Source: Bacillus solimangrovi (GTDB lineage: Bacteria > Bacillota > Bacilli > Bacillales > Bacillaceae_N). Taken from it: DNA of 64,000 nucleotides. The stretch is from assembly GCF_001742425.1 (NCBI RefSeq), contig NZ_MJEH01000006.1, forward strand, positions 1 to 64,000. Reading direction: 5' to 3'. The notes under the pieces were generated by a model. It saw only the letters and a program-made list of their open reading frames with translations, made no database searches and had not been told where the DNA came from. Positions 46,493-53,864 of the stretch are shown in pieces. Position 1 is the stretch's first letter, and the number at the start of each line of letters is the position of its first letter. A program made the translations under genes and the position numbers.

Positions 46493-47032
46493 ATGGAACA
46501 ACAACATACGGTGAAACAACGGAATTTCACACCAATTATTGTTATACTTACAATCGCAATTAATTCATTAGTCGCGATCCTATTCTTTATGCCGAAATAT
46601 AATGGTCTAGGTGATGTTGATTTAACCTTTTTACCTTTTTTGAATGCGGTGATGAATAGTTTTACGTTTGTATTTTTAGTGGCAGCACTTGTTTCAATTA
46701 AGAAAAAAAATATAAAAAGCCACACACGTTTTGTTTTTGCTGCATTAAGTACAACAGCGATCTTCTTAGTTTCGTATGTAACGTATCATGCGTTAGCTGA
46801 ATCTACACATTTTGGAGGAGAAGGTGTTATAAAGTATGTATATTACTTTATATTAATTTCTCACATCTTATTATCAATAGTAATCGTGCCGCTTGTTTTA
46901 ACGTCTGTAGCACGTGGAATAAATAAGCAAACAGAAAAGCATCGAAAAATTGCTAAGATTACGATGCCAATGTGGTTATACGTAAGTATGACAGGGGTTC
47001 TTGTTTATCTCATGATTTCTCCATATTATTAA
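46493..47032 (+). CDS. yozB: DUF420 membrane protein (YozB/CtaM-like)
   Basis: A 179-residue membrane protein with five predicted spans and conserved histidines, including IKSHTRFVFAALSTTAIF and VTYHALAESTHFGGEGV, the DUF420 pattern. The S. aureus homologue CtaM is needed for aa3-type quinol oxidase function, and B. subtilis YozB is the corresponding protein, so a role in haem-copper oxidase assembly is likely. No oxidase genes are in the window. The ATG follows AAAAGGAGGAG. Confidence 0.85.
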   Translation: MEQQHTVKQRNFTPIIVILTIAINSLVAILFFMPKYNGLGDVDLTFLPFLNAVMNSFTFVFLVAALVSIKKKNIKSHTRFVFAALSTTAIFLVSYVTYHALAESTHFGGEGVIKYVYYFILISHILLSIVIVPLVLTSVARGINKQTEKHRKIAKITMPMWLYVSMTGVLVYLMISPYY

Positions 47033-47035
47033 TTC

Positions 47036-47068
47036 AAAAAAAGGTGTCGATAATTCGGCACCTTTTTA
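47036..47068 (+). terminator. Terminator after the DUF420 gene
   Basis: AAAAAGGTGTCGA pairs with TTCGGCACCTTTTT, one mismatch. Confidence 0.85.
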
Positions 47069-47112
47069 ATGTGTATAGATTACAAAAAATAACTTAAATG
47101 ATAGAATTATCA

Positions 47113-47146
47113 TGTATTTGTATTTGTATTTGTATTTGTATTTGTT
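47113..47146. repeat. Hexanucleotide tandem repeat (TGTATT)5
   Basis: Five perfect copies of TGTATT occupy 47113-47142, with a partial sixth copy. It lies between two genes, about 130 bp before the YufK-like start. Confidence 0.9.
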
Positions 47147-47274
47147 CTTGCAATTTGAAGGGTTAGTAAGCTTTAAACTTTTTTAGTGGTTAATGTTGAA
47201 GTAGATTTAAAAAAACAATATGGATATGGTTATAAGATAGTTGAAGAAATTGATAGTTAAAGAGGGGTATAGTT

Positions 47275-47841
47275 TTGCCAGGGATTAAGAATTCTCATTA
47301 TACATGCTATTTTCCATTATTATCAATTGTTTTATTGAGTGCTTCATTTGCAATTAGCACTCAGAATAAGGTGATTGATTCACTTCAAAGCTTAGGTATT
47401 CTTCAAGCTTTGATAGAGTTATTTTCTTTCAATAACTTACGATTTTTACTCTTTTTTGGAATCATGTTATGTTTTTTCTTTCTTTTAAGCGGATTAAAGA
47501 TTATCTTTACAACACTAGTACAATTTTCGTGTCTACTCTTTGCGGATGAGAAACATATTGAGCAAGATAGGCATATGGAAGAAGGCAGGTTTATTTATTT
47601 AATAGGCGCTGTTCTTTCAATGGTCGTTTCACAATCGTTACTTATTGTATGTATGATTTTCTTCGTAACGACTTTTGTTTATTTTGTTTTTCTTGTATAT
47701 CGAATGATTGAACACTTTACATTGCTTCCATTGATAGGGTTTATCTTTGCTAACACATTAAGTTTGTTAATATTTGTATTAGGTGTAGGTTACTTCACTT
47801 TGCGGATATACAGGCTCGTGTTAGAGAGTTTGCCAATATAA
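47275..47841 (+). CDS. yufK: YufK-like membrane protein (DUF5366)
   Basis: A 188-residue very hydrophobic protein with four or five membrane spans, beginning KNSHYTCYFPLLSIVLLSAS and carrying a short cytoplasmic acidic loop (LLFADEKHIEQDRHMEEGRF, about residues 88-107). It resembles B. subtilis YufK in size and topology; the function is unknown. The start is TTG 47275 after GAGGGG. Confidence 0.7.
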   Translation: MPGIKNSHYTCYFPLLSIVLLSASFAISTQNKVIDSLQSLGILQALIELFSFNNLRFLLFFGIMLCFFFLLSGLKIIFTTLVQFSCLLFADEKHIEQDRHMEEGRFIYLIGAVLSMVVSQSLLIVCMIFFVTTFVYFVFLVYRMIEHFTLLPLIGFIFANTLSLLIFVLGVGYFTLRIYRLVLESLPI

Positions 47842-47848
47842 TTTTACA

Positions 47849-47893
47849 GAAGTCATTCCTTTATATATTAAAAAGGAAATGACTTCTTTCATT
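47849..47893 (+). terminator. Terminator after yufK
   Basis: AGAAGTCATT..CCTTT pairs with AAAGG..AATGACTTCT, with small mismatches, followed by TTTCATTTT. Confidence 0.82.
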
Positions 47894-47920
47894 TTGATAT
47901 GACTAAAAATGATTCAATAG

Positions 47921-47937
47921 TGTCTAAAAAATAGACA
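47921..47937. promoter_or_regulatory. Putative enhancer-binding-protein site upstream of the SDR gene
   Basis: A perfect inverted repeat TGTCTA-N5-TAGACA (47921-47937). Its centre is 49 bp before the GG of the sigma-54 promoter. A related site lies at 58943-58959 before the second sigma-54 promoter. Confidence 0.65.
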
Positions 47938-47975
47938 GTTCCTTTTTGTAGAAGACTACATAATCTCTTTTCTAA

Positions 47976-47992
47976 TTGGCACAATCTTTGCA
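47976..47992 (+). promoter_or_regulatory. Sigma-54 (SigL) promoter of the SDR gene
   Basis: TTGGCAC-N5-TTGCA fits the -24/-12 consensus TGGCAC-N5-TTGCW exactly, with GG and GC separated by 10 bp. The start codon at 48035 is about 33 nt after the expected transcription start. Confidence 0.88.
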
Positions 47993-48034
47993 TATATAAG
48001 GATGTGCATCATAAATGAAATAGGGGGAATAAAG

Positions 48035-48802
48035 ATGGAAATGAGTAAATGTATTGCTTTTGTAACAGGAGGAGCTTCAGGTCTTGGTGAAGCTACAGTG
48101 CGTAACGTTGTTGCTAATGGAGGAAAGGCAATCGTGGCAGATTTAGCTGAGGAGAGAGGGAAGGCATTAGAAGCAGAATTGGGTGACCAAGCACTTTTTA
48201 TTAAAACAGATGTGACAAGTGAAGAAAGTGTCCAATATGCATTATCAGAAGCAATCGATAAGTTCGGCATGGTGAATGCAGTTGTAAACTGTGCAGGCAT
48301 TGCGATAGCACAAAAAGTAATTGGTCGAAAAGGCACACATGGTTTAGATGCTTTTTCGAAAGTTTTACACGTTAATTTGACAGGTACATTTAATGTAATT
48401 CGCTTGGCGGGACATGTGATGCAACAAAATGAGCCGAATAAAGAAGGTGAGCGTGGTGTTATTGTAAATACCGCATCAGTAGCAGCATATGATGGCCAAA
48501 TCGGTCAAGCTGCATACAGTGCTTCAAAAGGTGGCATCGTAGGTATGACTTTGCCAATTGCTCGTGAGTATGCATCATTTGGTGTACGTGTGATGACGAT
48601 CGCACCTGGTCTATTTCATACGCCAATGTTTGATACATTACCTGAAGCAGCTAAAGTTGCGCTCGGTGCGATGACACCGTTCCCAAAACGTCTAGGTTAT
48701 CCACAAGAATATGCACATTTAGTTAAGAGTATTGTCGAAAATCCAATGTTAAATGGTGAAGTAATACGCCTTGATGGTGCGATACGGATGCAACCGAAGT
48801 AA
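48035..48802 (+). CDS. SDR-family 3-hydroxyacyl-CoA dehydrogenase (HSD17B10-like)
   Basis: A 255-residue short-chain dehydrogenase. The cofactor motif TGGASGLGE (about residues 11-19), the NCAGIA motif, the catalytic YSASK (about residue 163) and a proline-glycine [11 protein letters not shown] segment are complete. The insert [20 protein letters not shown] and C-terminal RLDGAIRM are like type II 3-hydroxyacyl-CoA dehydrogenases, which oxidise 3-hydroxyacyl-CoA with NAD in fatty-acid or isoleucine breakdown. ATG 48035 follows AGGGGG. A sigma-54 promoter and operator like those of the acyl-CoA operon at 59 kb indicate co-regulation, supplying a beta-oxidation step that operon lacks in this window. 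Confidence 0.87.
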   Translation: MEMSKCIAFVTGGASGLGEATVRNVVANGGKAIVADLAEERGKALEAELGDQALFIKTDVTSEESVQYALSEAIDKFGMVNAVVNCAGIAIAQKVIGRKGTHGLDAFSKVLHVNLTGTFNVIRLAGHVMQQNEPNKEGERGVIVNTASVAAYDGQIGQAAYSASKGGIVGMTLPIAREYASFGVRVMTIAPGLFHTPMFDTLPEAAKVALGAMTPFPKRLGYPQEYAHLVKSIVENPMLNGEVIRLDGAIRMQPK

Positions 48803-48886
48803 GATAATGAGTAAGTGTAGACAAATATAGGTGAGAAATATAACTATAATGATGCGATTATCTCTATATAGCTAATATTTTACGGT

Positions 48887-48922
48887 AAAAAAGTCGATTC
48901 CCCAATGGAAATCGACTTTTTT
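48887..48922 (+). terminator. Terminator after the SDR gene
   Basis: AAAAAAGTCGATTCC pairs with GGAAATCGACTTTTTT around a short loop, with one mismatch. Confidence 0.88.
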
Positions 48923-49004
48923 ATGTGGACGGATTTGGAACTAACTGATGCTAATTCATTACTTAGAAATGATTGATGAGAGGTTTATGTTAATTTCGAT
49001 AGCT

Positions 49005-49062
49005 GTTCTTTATTTTTTCTTTAGTTTTTATTAAATGTTTCTTTAGAGGGAAATTGTATGAT
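49005..49062 (+). promoter_or_regulatory. Response-regulator-type box (4 x 11-bp direct repeats) and -10, site A
   Basis: Four direct repeats start at 49005, 49016, 49027 and 49038, on an exact 11-bp period; the clearest are TTTCTTTAGTT and TTTCTTTAGAG. Eight bp after the last repeat comes a -10 hexamer TATGAT (49057-49062). This is the layout of OmpR/PhoB-class activator promoters, where tandem boxes replace the -35. The direction points to the two-component operon at 49485, leaving a leader of about 415 nt. Confidence 0.72.
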
Positions 49063-49484
49063 TTTTTGTATGAGGATAGTTTTTTAGATATCCATAGCCT
49101 CGATCATGCTGACTCGGGAATAACACCTTTAGAACAAAGTAATATTAAGGTTTAATATTAGAAGAATTTCTTTAACAAGAGGATTCATTCTTGAGAAAAA
49201 TTTATAAAGTTTCATTATCGTTATCTTATATGTTCTTATAATGCATTTCCTCATACTTAATGATTGAATTTAAAAAAATTCGAAAAGATAAAAATATAAT
49301 TACTCTTTTTGTATACTAAAATTTCACAGCTTTTATAATTATGATATTTATGTAAAAACTATATGTACTTAGATTGAATAGGTGAATATGCCATTGTTTT
49401 AGTGAATCCGCTTGACTGGGCTAATTTCAACTTTGCAAAATTTCATAGGAAACCAATGTTTTACTGGAAAAGGAGATAGCTATT
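49063..49484 (+). other. Long leader between site A promoter and the response regulator gene
   Basis: About 420 bp with no credible open reading frame. A weak AT-only inverted repeat (TAATATT..AATATTA) lies near 49139-49160. A second promoter nearer the gene cannot be excluded (TTGACT at about 49413). The stretch might hold a small RNA or an unrecognised leader element. Confidence 0.4.
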
Positions 49485-50177
49485 ATGGAGCATATTCTTG
49501 TCGTCGATGACGATAAAGAAATCGTCAATTTAATTCATATTTATTTGGAAAATGAAGGGTTTAAGGTTTTTAAAGCATTTAATGGGGAAGAAGCCATTGA
49601 TATTTTTAAAAAGGAAGAATTTCATTTAATTATTATAGATAATATGATGCCTAAAAAAACTGGAATAGAAGTAATTAGAGATCTAAGAGAAAACCATCAC
49701 ATACCAATTCTCATGTTAAGCGCAAAGTCAGAAGATATAGATAAAATAACAGGGTTAACAGTGGGTGCAGACGACTATTTGACAAAACCTTTTAACCCTT
49801 TAGAATTAGTAGCTCGAGTAAAGACGCTAATGAGACGAGCATATCGATATCAAGATAAAAATATGGCTCAGAATGATGAAGTTATACAAATCAGTGGACT
49901 TGAGATAAATAAAAAAGTACATACAGTTAAGGCAAATAACCAACTCATTCAATTAACTGCAAAAGAGTTTGAGATTCTATATGTTTTAGCAACAAATCGA
50001 GGGAAAGTATTTAGCTCAGAGAATTTGTTTCAAATGGTTTGGAAAGAGCGATATTACAGTTCGAATAATACTGTAATGGTTCATATGAGTAATCTTCGAG
50101 AAAAGTTAGAAAGGGCACTAGGGCATAAGATTATTAAAACGATTTGGGGAGTAGGGTATAAAATCGATGATGAATAG
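49485..50177 (+). CDS. OmpR/VanR-family response regulator
   Basis: A 230-residue two-domain regulator. The receiver domain (about residues 1-120) has the acidic pair VVDDDKE, the phosphorylation aspartate in IIIDNMMPKKTG (about residue 52), the threonine/serine switch in MLSAKS and the lysine in LTKPFNP. The winged-helix DNA-binding domain (about residues 130-230) includes LTAKEFEILYVLATNRGKVF and TIWGVGYKID. Such regulators bind tandem direct repeats about 11 bp apart, exactly the pattern found three times around this gene. The ATG follows AAAGGAGATAG. It overlaps the kinase gene by 11 bp. Confidence 0.92.
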   Translation: MEHILVVDDDKEIVNLIHIYLENEGFKVFKAFNGEEAIDIFKKEEFHLIIIDNMMPKKTGIEVIRDLRENHHIPILMLSAKSEDIDKITGLTVGADDYLTKPFNPLELVARVKTLMRRAYRYQDKNMAQNDEVIQISGLEINKKVHTVKANNQLIQLTAKEFEILYVLATNRGKVFSSENLFQMVWKERYYSSNNTVMVHMSNLREKLERALGHKIIKTIWGVGYKIDDE

Positions 50178-51255
50178 ATTAGAGAAGTACTTTGGGGCTC
50201 TAAAGTATGTAGTTAGCGCGCTCTTAGCAGTTCTTACTATATTTGTACTATTTCAAATTGTAGAGTGGATAATAAACGCACAACCTGAATGGAGATATAC
50301 TGATATTTTCAAGTACTTAAAGTTTGTTTTAACGACTGAAAGTATTTCTGTAAGTATAATGATTCTCTTTGTTTTCTATTCATTAATTTTCACAATTATT
50401 TATGACAAGTTTCAATTAAATAATATTAGGCTAGCAGTAGACAAATTAGCAAAAGAAAATTTTGATGAAGAATTAAATATAAATAGAAATCAGATTATTA
50501 CTTACATTAATCAAATGAATAAACAGCTTTCAGTTTTGATTGAAAAAGAGAAAAGTGCGATTAGTTTGAAAAATGAACTAATAAGTAATGTTTCACATGA
50601 TTTAAGAACACCTTTAACATCAATTATCGGTTATATGGACTTAATACAGGATAATAAATTTAAGGATGAAGTAGAATTAATGTATTACATTGACATTGCT
50701 TATGAGAAGTCACTGAGGTTAAACAGAATGGTGAATGATCTGTTTGAATTCTCAAAAGTAAGTAATAAAGACATTAAACTTCATTATACTACGTTTAATT
50801 TAATTGAGTTATTTCAGCAGCTTGCAACTGAGTATTCTCTTCCATTAAGACGTTCAAATATGGATTTGGAGATTAATTATCGAGATAAAGAAATGTTGAT
50901 TACTGCTGATCCAGATAAGCTTATGAGAGTATTTGAGAATTTGATTTCAAATGCGATTAAGTATGGAAAATCAGGTCATAAAATTGATGTCATAATTGAA
51001 AAAGAAGCTGAGTTTTGTACAGTTAAAGTTAAGAATTATGGAGATAAGATCCCTTCTTATGCACTTCCTTATATTTTTGATAGGTTATTTCGCGTTGAAG
51101 AATCTCGTTCAGACAAAACTGGAGGAAGTGGCTTAGGGTTAGCTATTGCGAAAGGAATTGTAAACTCACATCACGGAGAAATTATCGCTTTTAGTGACGA
51201 TGTTGAAACAGTGTTCCAAGTAAAATTACCATTAAAAGAGGTAAGTAATGAATAA
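50167..51255 (+). CDS. Sensor histidine kinase (VanS-like)
   Basis: A 362-residue membrane kinase. Two membrane spans (about residues 14-35 and 58-82) enclose a short extracytoplasmic loop of roughly 20-25 residues, too small for a classical ligand domain, so it may sense through the membrane or a partner protein. The HisKA phosphoacceptor is SNVSHDLRTPLTSIIGYMDL (H near residue 144); the ATP-binding domain has NLISNAIKYG (N box), the DRLF F box and GGSGLGLAIAKGI (G box). It overlaps the response regulator gene, so the pair is translationally coupled. Neighbouring secreted proteins could be part of its signal path (inference). Confidence 0.92.
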   Translation: MMNRLEKYFGALKYVVSALLAVLTIFVLFQIVEWIINAQPEWRYTDIFKYLKFVLTTESISVSIMILFVFYSLIFTIIYDKFQLNNIRLAVDKLAKENFDEELNINRNQIITYINQMNKQLSVLIEKEKSAISLKNELISNVSHDLRTPLTSIIGYMDLIQDNKFKDEVELMYYIDIAYEKSLRLNRMVNDLFEFSKVSNKDIKLHYTTFNLIELFQQLATEYSLPLRRSNMDLEINYRDKEMLITADPDKLMRVFENLISNAIKYGKSGHKIDVIIEKEAEFCTVKVKNYGDKIPSYALPYIFDRLFRVEESRSDKTGGSGLGLAIAKGIVNSHHGEIIAFSDDVETVFQVKLPLKEVSNE

Positions 51256-51394
51256 TTCCAATCTAATAATAGTGGAATTATCCGATACTTACCTCTAATC
51301 TGTCTTATATGATTTGGGTTGTATATCTTCATTAAACATCTCAAGTTATTTTTTACTTTATCTTTCCACTTTGTTTTATTTTCTTACTTTTCAA

Positions 51395-51545
51395 TTGACG
51401 CTGAGACTCCCACTTCAAAACTTATGAGAATCAACGAAGTTTAAGTGGAAGAGGGCCATGATCATACCCCTGTGGTAATTTACCTTATTGGTTCAACTAA
51501 CCATCAGTGGAGGATGAAAGAAATCTCCCACTGATAAAAGTTACA
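51395..51545. ncRNA. Multi-hairpin segment, possible mobile-element end or structured RNA
   Basis: Three consecutive hairpins with short linkers: CCACTT (51410-51415) plus AACTT (51419-51423) pairing with AAGTT (51437-51441) and AAGTGG (51443-51448); GGTT-N5-AACC (51490-51502); and ATCAGTGG (51503-51510) with CCACTGAT (51528-51535). No open frame crosses it. The arrangement recalls the folded 3' ends (omega-RNA region) of IS200/IS605-type elements, but there is no tnpA or tnpB in the window. The last hairpin may terminate one or both neighbouring genes. Identity is uncertain. Confidence 0.4.
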
Positions 51546-51564
51546 CATTATTTGTTGGTTAATA

Positions 51565-52182
51565 CTAGTCGGTTTCAATATTTGGTTCTATTTTACCATA
51601 TTCTTCTTTTAGTAGCTTTCCTAATTTTTCTGGTTGGTCAAATAGATAAACATCGCCTACAACTTTATATGGATGTTGAAATGAAAGGCGTCTGCTTATT
51701 TCTATAGCAGAAGTTAATTCTTCACCTGTTAAAGCATCTGATATCTTACCTGTTCTAATATCCCACTCAAGGGTGCCGAGCTTATTTAAATATTCATTTG
51801 TTTCTTCGATATGAAAGAACCCTATACCTGTTCTTCCATCAATCATTGAATAGTCATAATTATATTGAAGTTCTATAAGAGCAATTTCAAAATCATAGTG
51901 TTCAGGATTAGAAATTTTCAATTCTTCCAAATATTTAAGTTTTTCTTCATTTTTGTTCTTTAATAGTTCATCAATACTTTTAGAATTAGGGGTTCTCAAT
52001 GCATCTCTTTGTTTCATAATAACTTCAATCATAACTTTAGGATCAGAGGCTAAAGCTTCTCTAAGAGCTACTTGTGCTTGATCCCGATCTATTTGATTAT
52101 CATCTCTACTTACTAGACTAGTGGCTATTCCAATTCCAGAAAATAATATCCCAACGGTAAGTACTAAAGGTAATACTTTCAT
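51565..52182 (-). CDS. Secreted protein of an undescribed family (paralogue A)
   Basis: A 205-residue protein with an N-terminal signal peptide or signal anchor (hydrophobic residues about 3-23) and no lipobox. A helical, charged region follows, with two long acidic/basic stretches. The C-terminal domain (about residues 110-200) contains IDGRTGIGFFHIEETNEYLNK and TGKISDALTGEELTSA. The same domain recurs in the protein at 55392, 3.2 kb away on the other strand, with the shared elements TG(I/L)GFF, EY(L/V)NKL and TGEELTS. I know no named family. It acts outside the cell membrane. The start follows GAAGGAGAGG. Its promoter lacks the clear 11-bp repeats of its neighbours. Confidence 0.75.
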   Translation of the reverse strand: MKVLPLVLTVGILFSGIGIATSLVSRDDNQIDRDQAQVALREALASDPKVMIEVIMKQRDALRTPNSKSIDELLKNKNEEKLKYLEELKISNPEHYDFEIALIELQYNYDYSMIDGRTGIGFFHIEETNEYLNKLGTLEWDIRTGKISDALTGEELTSAIEISRRLSFQHPYKVVGDVYLFDQPEKLGKLLKEEYGKIEPNIETD

Positions 52183-52536
52183 AAGTAATGCCTCTCCTTC
52201 TACAGATGAAACAATTTCTTAATGCTTAAATTAATTAAATCATTGTTGGATCATTTAAGGACGTAGGTGCATGGTAAACTAGTTCCTATAATAATTCCAT
52301 ATATATAAGTATGTATATTTCTTCAACAGTTACTCTTATAAACGTAAAAAGATAATAAGGAAATAAGCACGACTCGAAATTGGGATCACTTACCTTAACG
52401 TAGTATTCATACAAAAGATACCCTGTTTAGTATGTGTAGAATTGGGTATCTTTTGTATCTAAATGTCAACTATTTTTCATTCCAATATATTTTTTCGTAA
52501 AAACTTTCTACATCATTATCATCAAATGCTAAATGC
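52183..52536. other. Intergenic region between the paralogue A and solute-binding protein genes
   Basis: About 350 bp holding the start region of paralogue A (minus strand) and the 3' flank of the solute-binding gene. A stem-loop AAAAGATACCC..GGGTATCTTTTG near 52412-52457 is a good terminator for the solute-binding gene on the minus strand. No gene is seen. Confidence 0.5.
52412..52457 (-). terminator. Terminator after the solute-binding protein gene
   Basis: ACAAAAGATACCC pairs with GGGTATCTTTTGT around an 18-20-nt loop; T-rich on the minus strand. It lies about 80 bp after the stop codon of the minus-strand gene. Confidence 0.75.
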
Positions 52537-53499
52537 TTATTCTTCTATATAATCAGCCCAATATGGGTCAATTTTTATTAATAATTCCAATTCTTCTGGA
52601 GTCATATCTGATATATCCATAACATAATTGTCGAAAATTTTCTTGAATATTTTATTTTTCCCCTGTTTATTTCCTTGTCTTAATCCTTCATTTAATTGGT
52701 CTAATAATTGAGTGTCTCCCTTTTTAACTGCGATTGATTGAGTAGGTATAGTCATTCCAGATGTTCCCATAACTTCATCAGTGTATTTATAAGAATCATC
52801 GGCTAAGAGTCTTATTTCATAGTCTGCATTTTCAAACATGATCGCTCGGACTGCAAATGCATTGAGAAATGACATTTGAGCATTTCCATTTTTAAGATCT
52901 AATAATACTTCCTCTTCTGTATCATACAATCGAACCTCTGCTCCAAAACGTTCTGAAAGGAGTTGAGCTACATCTGCAGCAATACTCCCTTCCTTAACAA
53001 CAATTACATCCCCTTCTTTTAAATCTTCAATATTATTAATAGGACTATTTTCTTGTACTGCGGCTTTTATATTCATCGTAGTTAAATACACGTCTGGTGC
53101 AGTAAAATCAACCTGTTCTTTTGTCTTATCCGATACAGTTAATGATGTTCCAGAAATAGCAATATCGATCTCTCCGTTTTGTAATGAAGGAATGAGGTCG
53201 GTAAATACAAGAGGTTTAAATTCAATCATTAATCCTTGATGGTCAGCAATAGCCTCCATAGTATCTACGTCTATACCGACTAACTCTCCTTCCTCATTTA
53301 AATATGCGAATGGTTTGTTCGCTTTCTCTATACCAACGATTAGTTCATCCTTATTAAGGTTCTCATTGCCTTCGTTTTCTTTTTGATGTTGACTTTGTGA
53401 TTCACTATTTTCAAAGTTATTGCTTTCTTTTGCTGATTGCGCATTGCAGCCTGTTAAAACAAATATAACTGCAAGTGCTAAAAGAAATATACGTTTCAT
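52537..53499 (-). CDS. Orphan family-3 solute-binding lipoprotein
   Basis: A 320-residue lipoprotein: the signal peptide ends in LTGCNAQS (lipid cysteine at residue 18), followed by a Q/E/N-rich linker, then the two-lobe amino-acid-binding (SBP_bac_3) domain with VGIEKANKPFAYLNEEGELV, GIDVDTMEAIA and GEIDIAISGTSLTVSDKTKE. Such proteins normally deliver polar amino acids to an ABC importer. No permease or ATPase gene is nearby, and the C-terminal extension (DISDMTPEELELLIKIDPYW) is unusual. It may therefore be a sensor or scavenging subunit for the neighbouring kinase. The start follows GGAGG; a four-repeat response-regulator box and -10 precede it. Confidence 0.85.
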   Translation of the reverse strand: MKRIFLLALAVIFVLTGCNAQSAKESNNFENSESQSQHQKENEGNENLNKDELIVGIEKANKPFAYLNEEGELVGIDVDTMEAIADHQGLMIEFKPLVFTDLIPSLQNGEIDIAISGTSLTVSDKTKEQVDFTAPDVYLTTMNIKAAVQENSPINNIEDLKEGDVIVVKEGSIAADVAQLLSERFGAEVRLYDTEEEVLLDLKNGNAQMSFLNAFAVRAIMFENADYEIRLLADDSYKYTDEVMGTSGMTIPTQSIAVKKGDTQLLDQLNEGLRQGNKQGKNKIFKKIFDNYVMDISDMTPEELELLIKIDPYWADYIEE

Positions 53500-53536
53500 T
53501 TAAATACCTCCAAGAAGTTTATTATCTTCGAGATAA

Positions 53537-53594
53537 ATACTACGTTTATTTTCTTAAGAAAATATAAAAAAAATATCAAGATACTATAAAGAAA
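53537..53594 (-). promoter_or_regulatory. Response-regulator-type box (4 x 11-bp direct repeats) and -10, site B
   Basis: On the minus strand four 11-bp repeats begin at 53594, 53583, 53572 and 53561 (first TTTCTTTATAG, last TTTCTTAAGAA). Eight bp further is a -10 TAGTAT (53542-53537). The layout is identical to sites A and C. It drives the solute-binding protein gene starting at 53499, with a short leader. Confidence 0.75.
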
Positions 53595-53766
53595 GAATTT
53601 ATATGTAGCACTATGCCATCAATCTTCTTATTAATAGTTAATACAAAACAAGCATCAAATCTTTTATCAATTCAACATTTTAAAAGTTTATGTATACGAT
53701 AGCAACGATGTTTTATACCGTTGCTTTATTAAGACATGAAGTCATTCTTATTACAAACCTCTTTCA

Positions 53767-53799
53767 TTTCTTTAGTATTTCTTAAGAAAGCTTTAGGTT
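53767..53799 (+). promoter_or_regulatory. Additional TTTCTTTAG-type repeats upstream of the copper-amine-oxidase-domain gene
   Basis: TTTCTTTAGTA (53767-53777) and TTTCTTAAGAA (53778-53788) are on the 11-bp period, followed by a copy shifted by one base (AGCTTTAGG). The expected -10 at 8-bp distance is poor; a TATAGT lies further down at 53834-53839. The site may serve the + strand gene at 53865 through another geometry. Confidence 0.5.
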
Positions 53800-53864
53800 A
53801 ATTTAAAAAATAACGTTAATCAAAGATGTACACTATAGTTACTGAAATAAGGAGGGAATTAGTA

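Noticed and set aside
52183-52380. Fourth response-regulator box before secreted paralogue A
   Set aside because: Only one TTTCCTTATTA-like unit is present and no 11-bp series could be built; the gene may be regulated differently.
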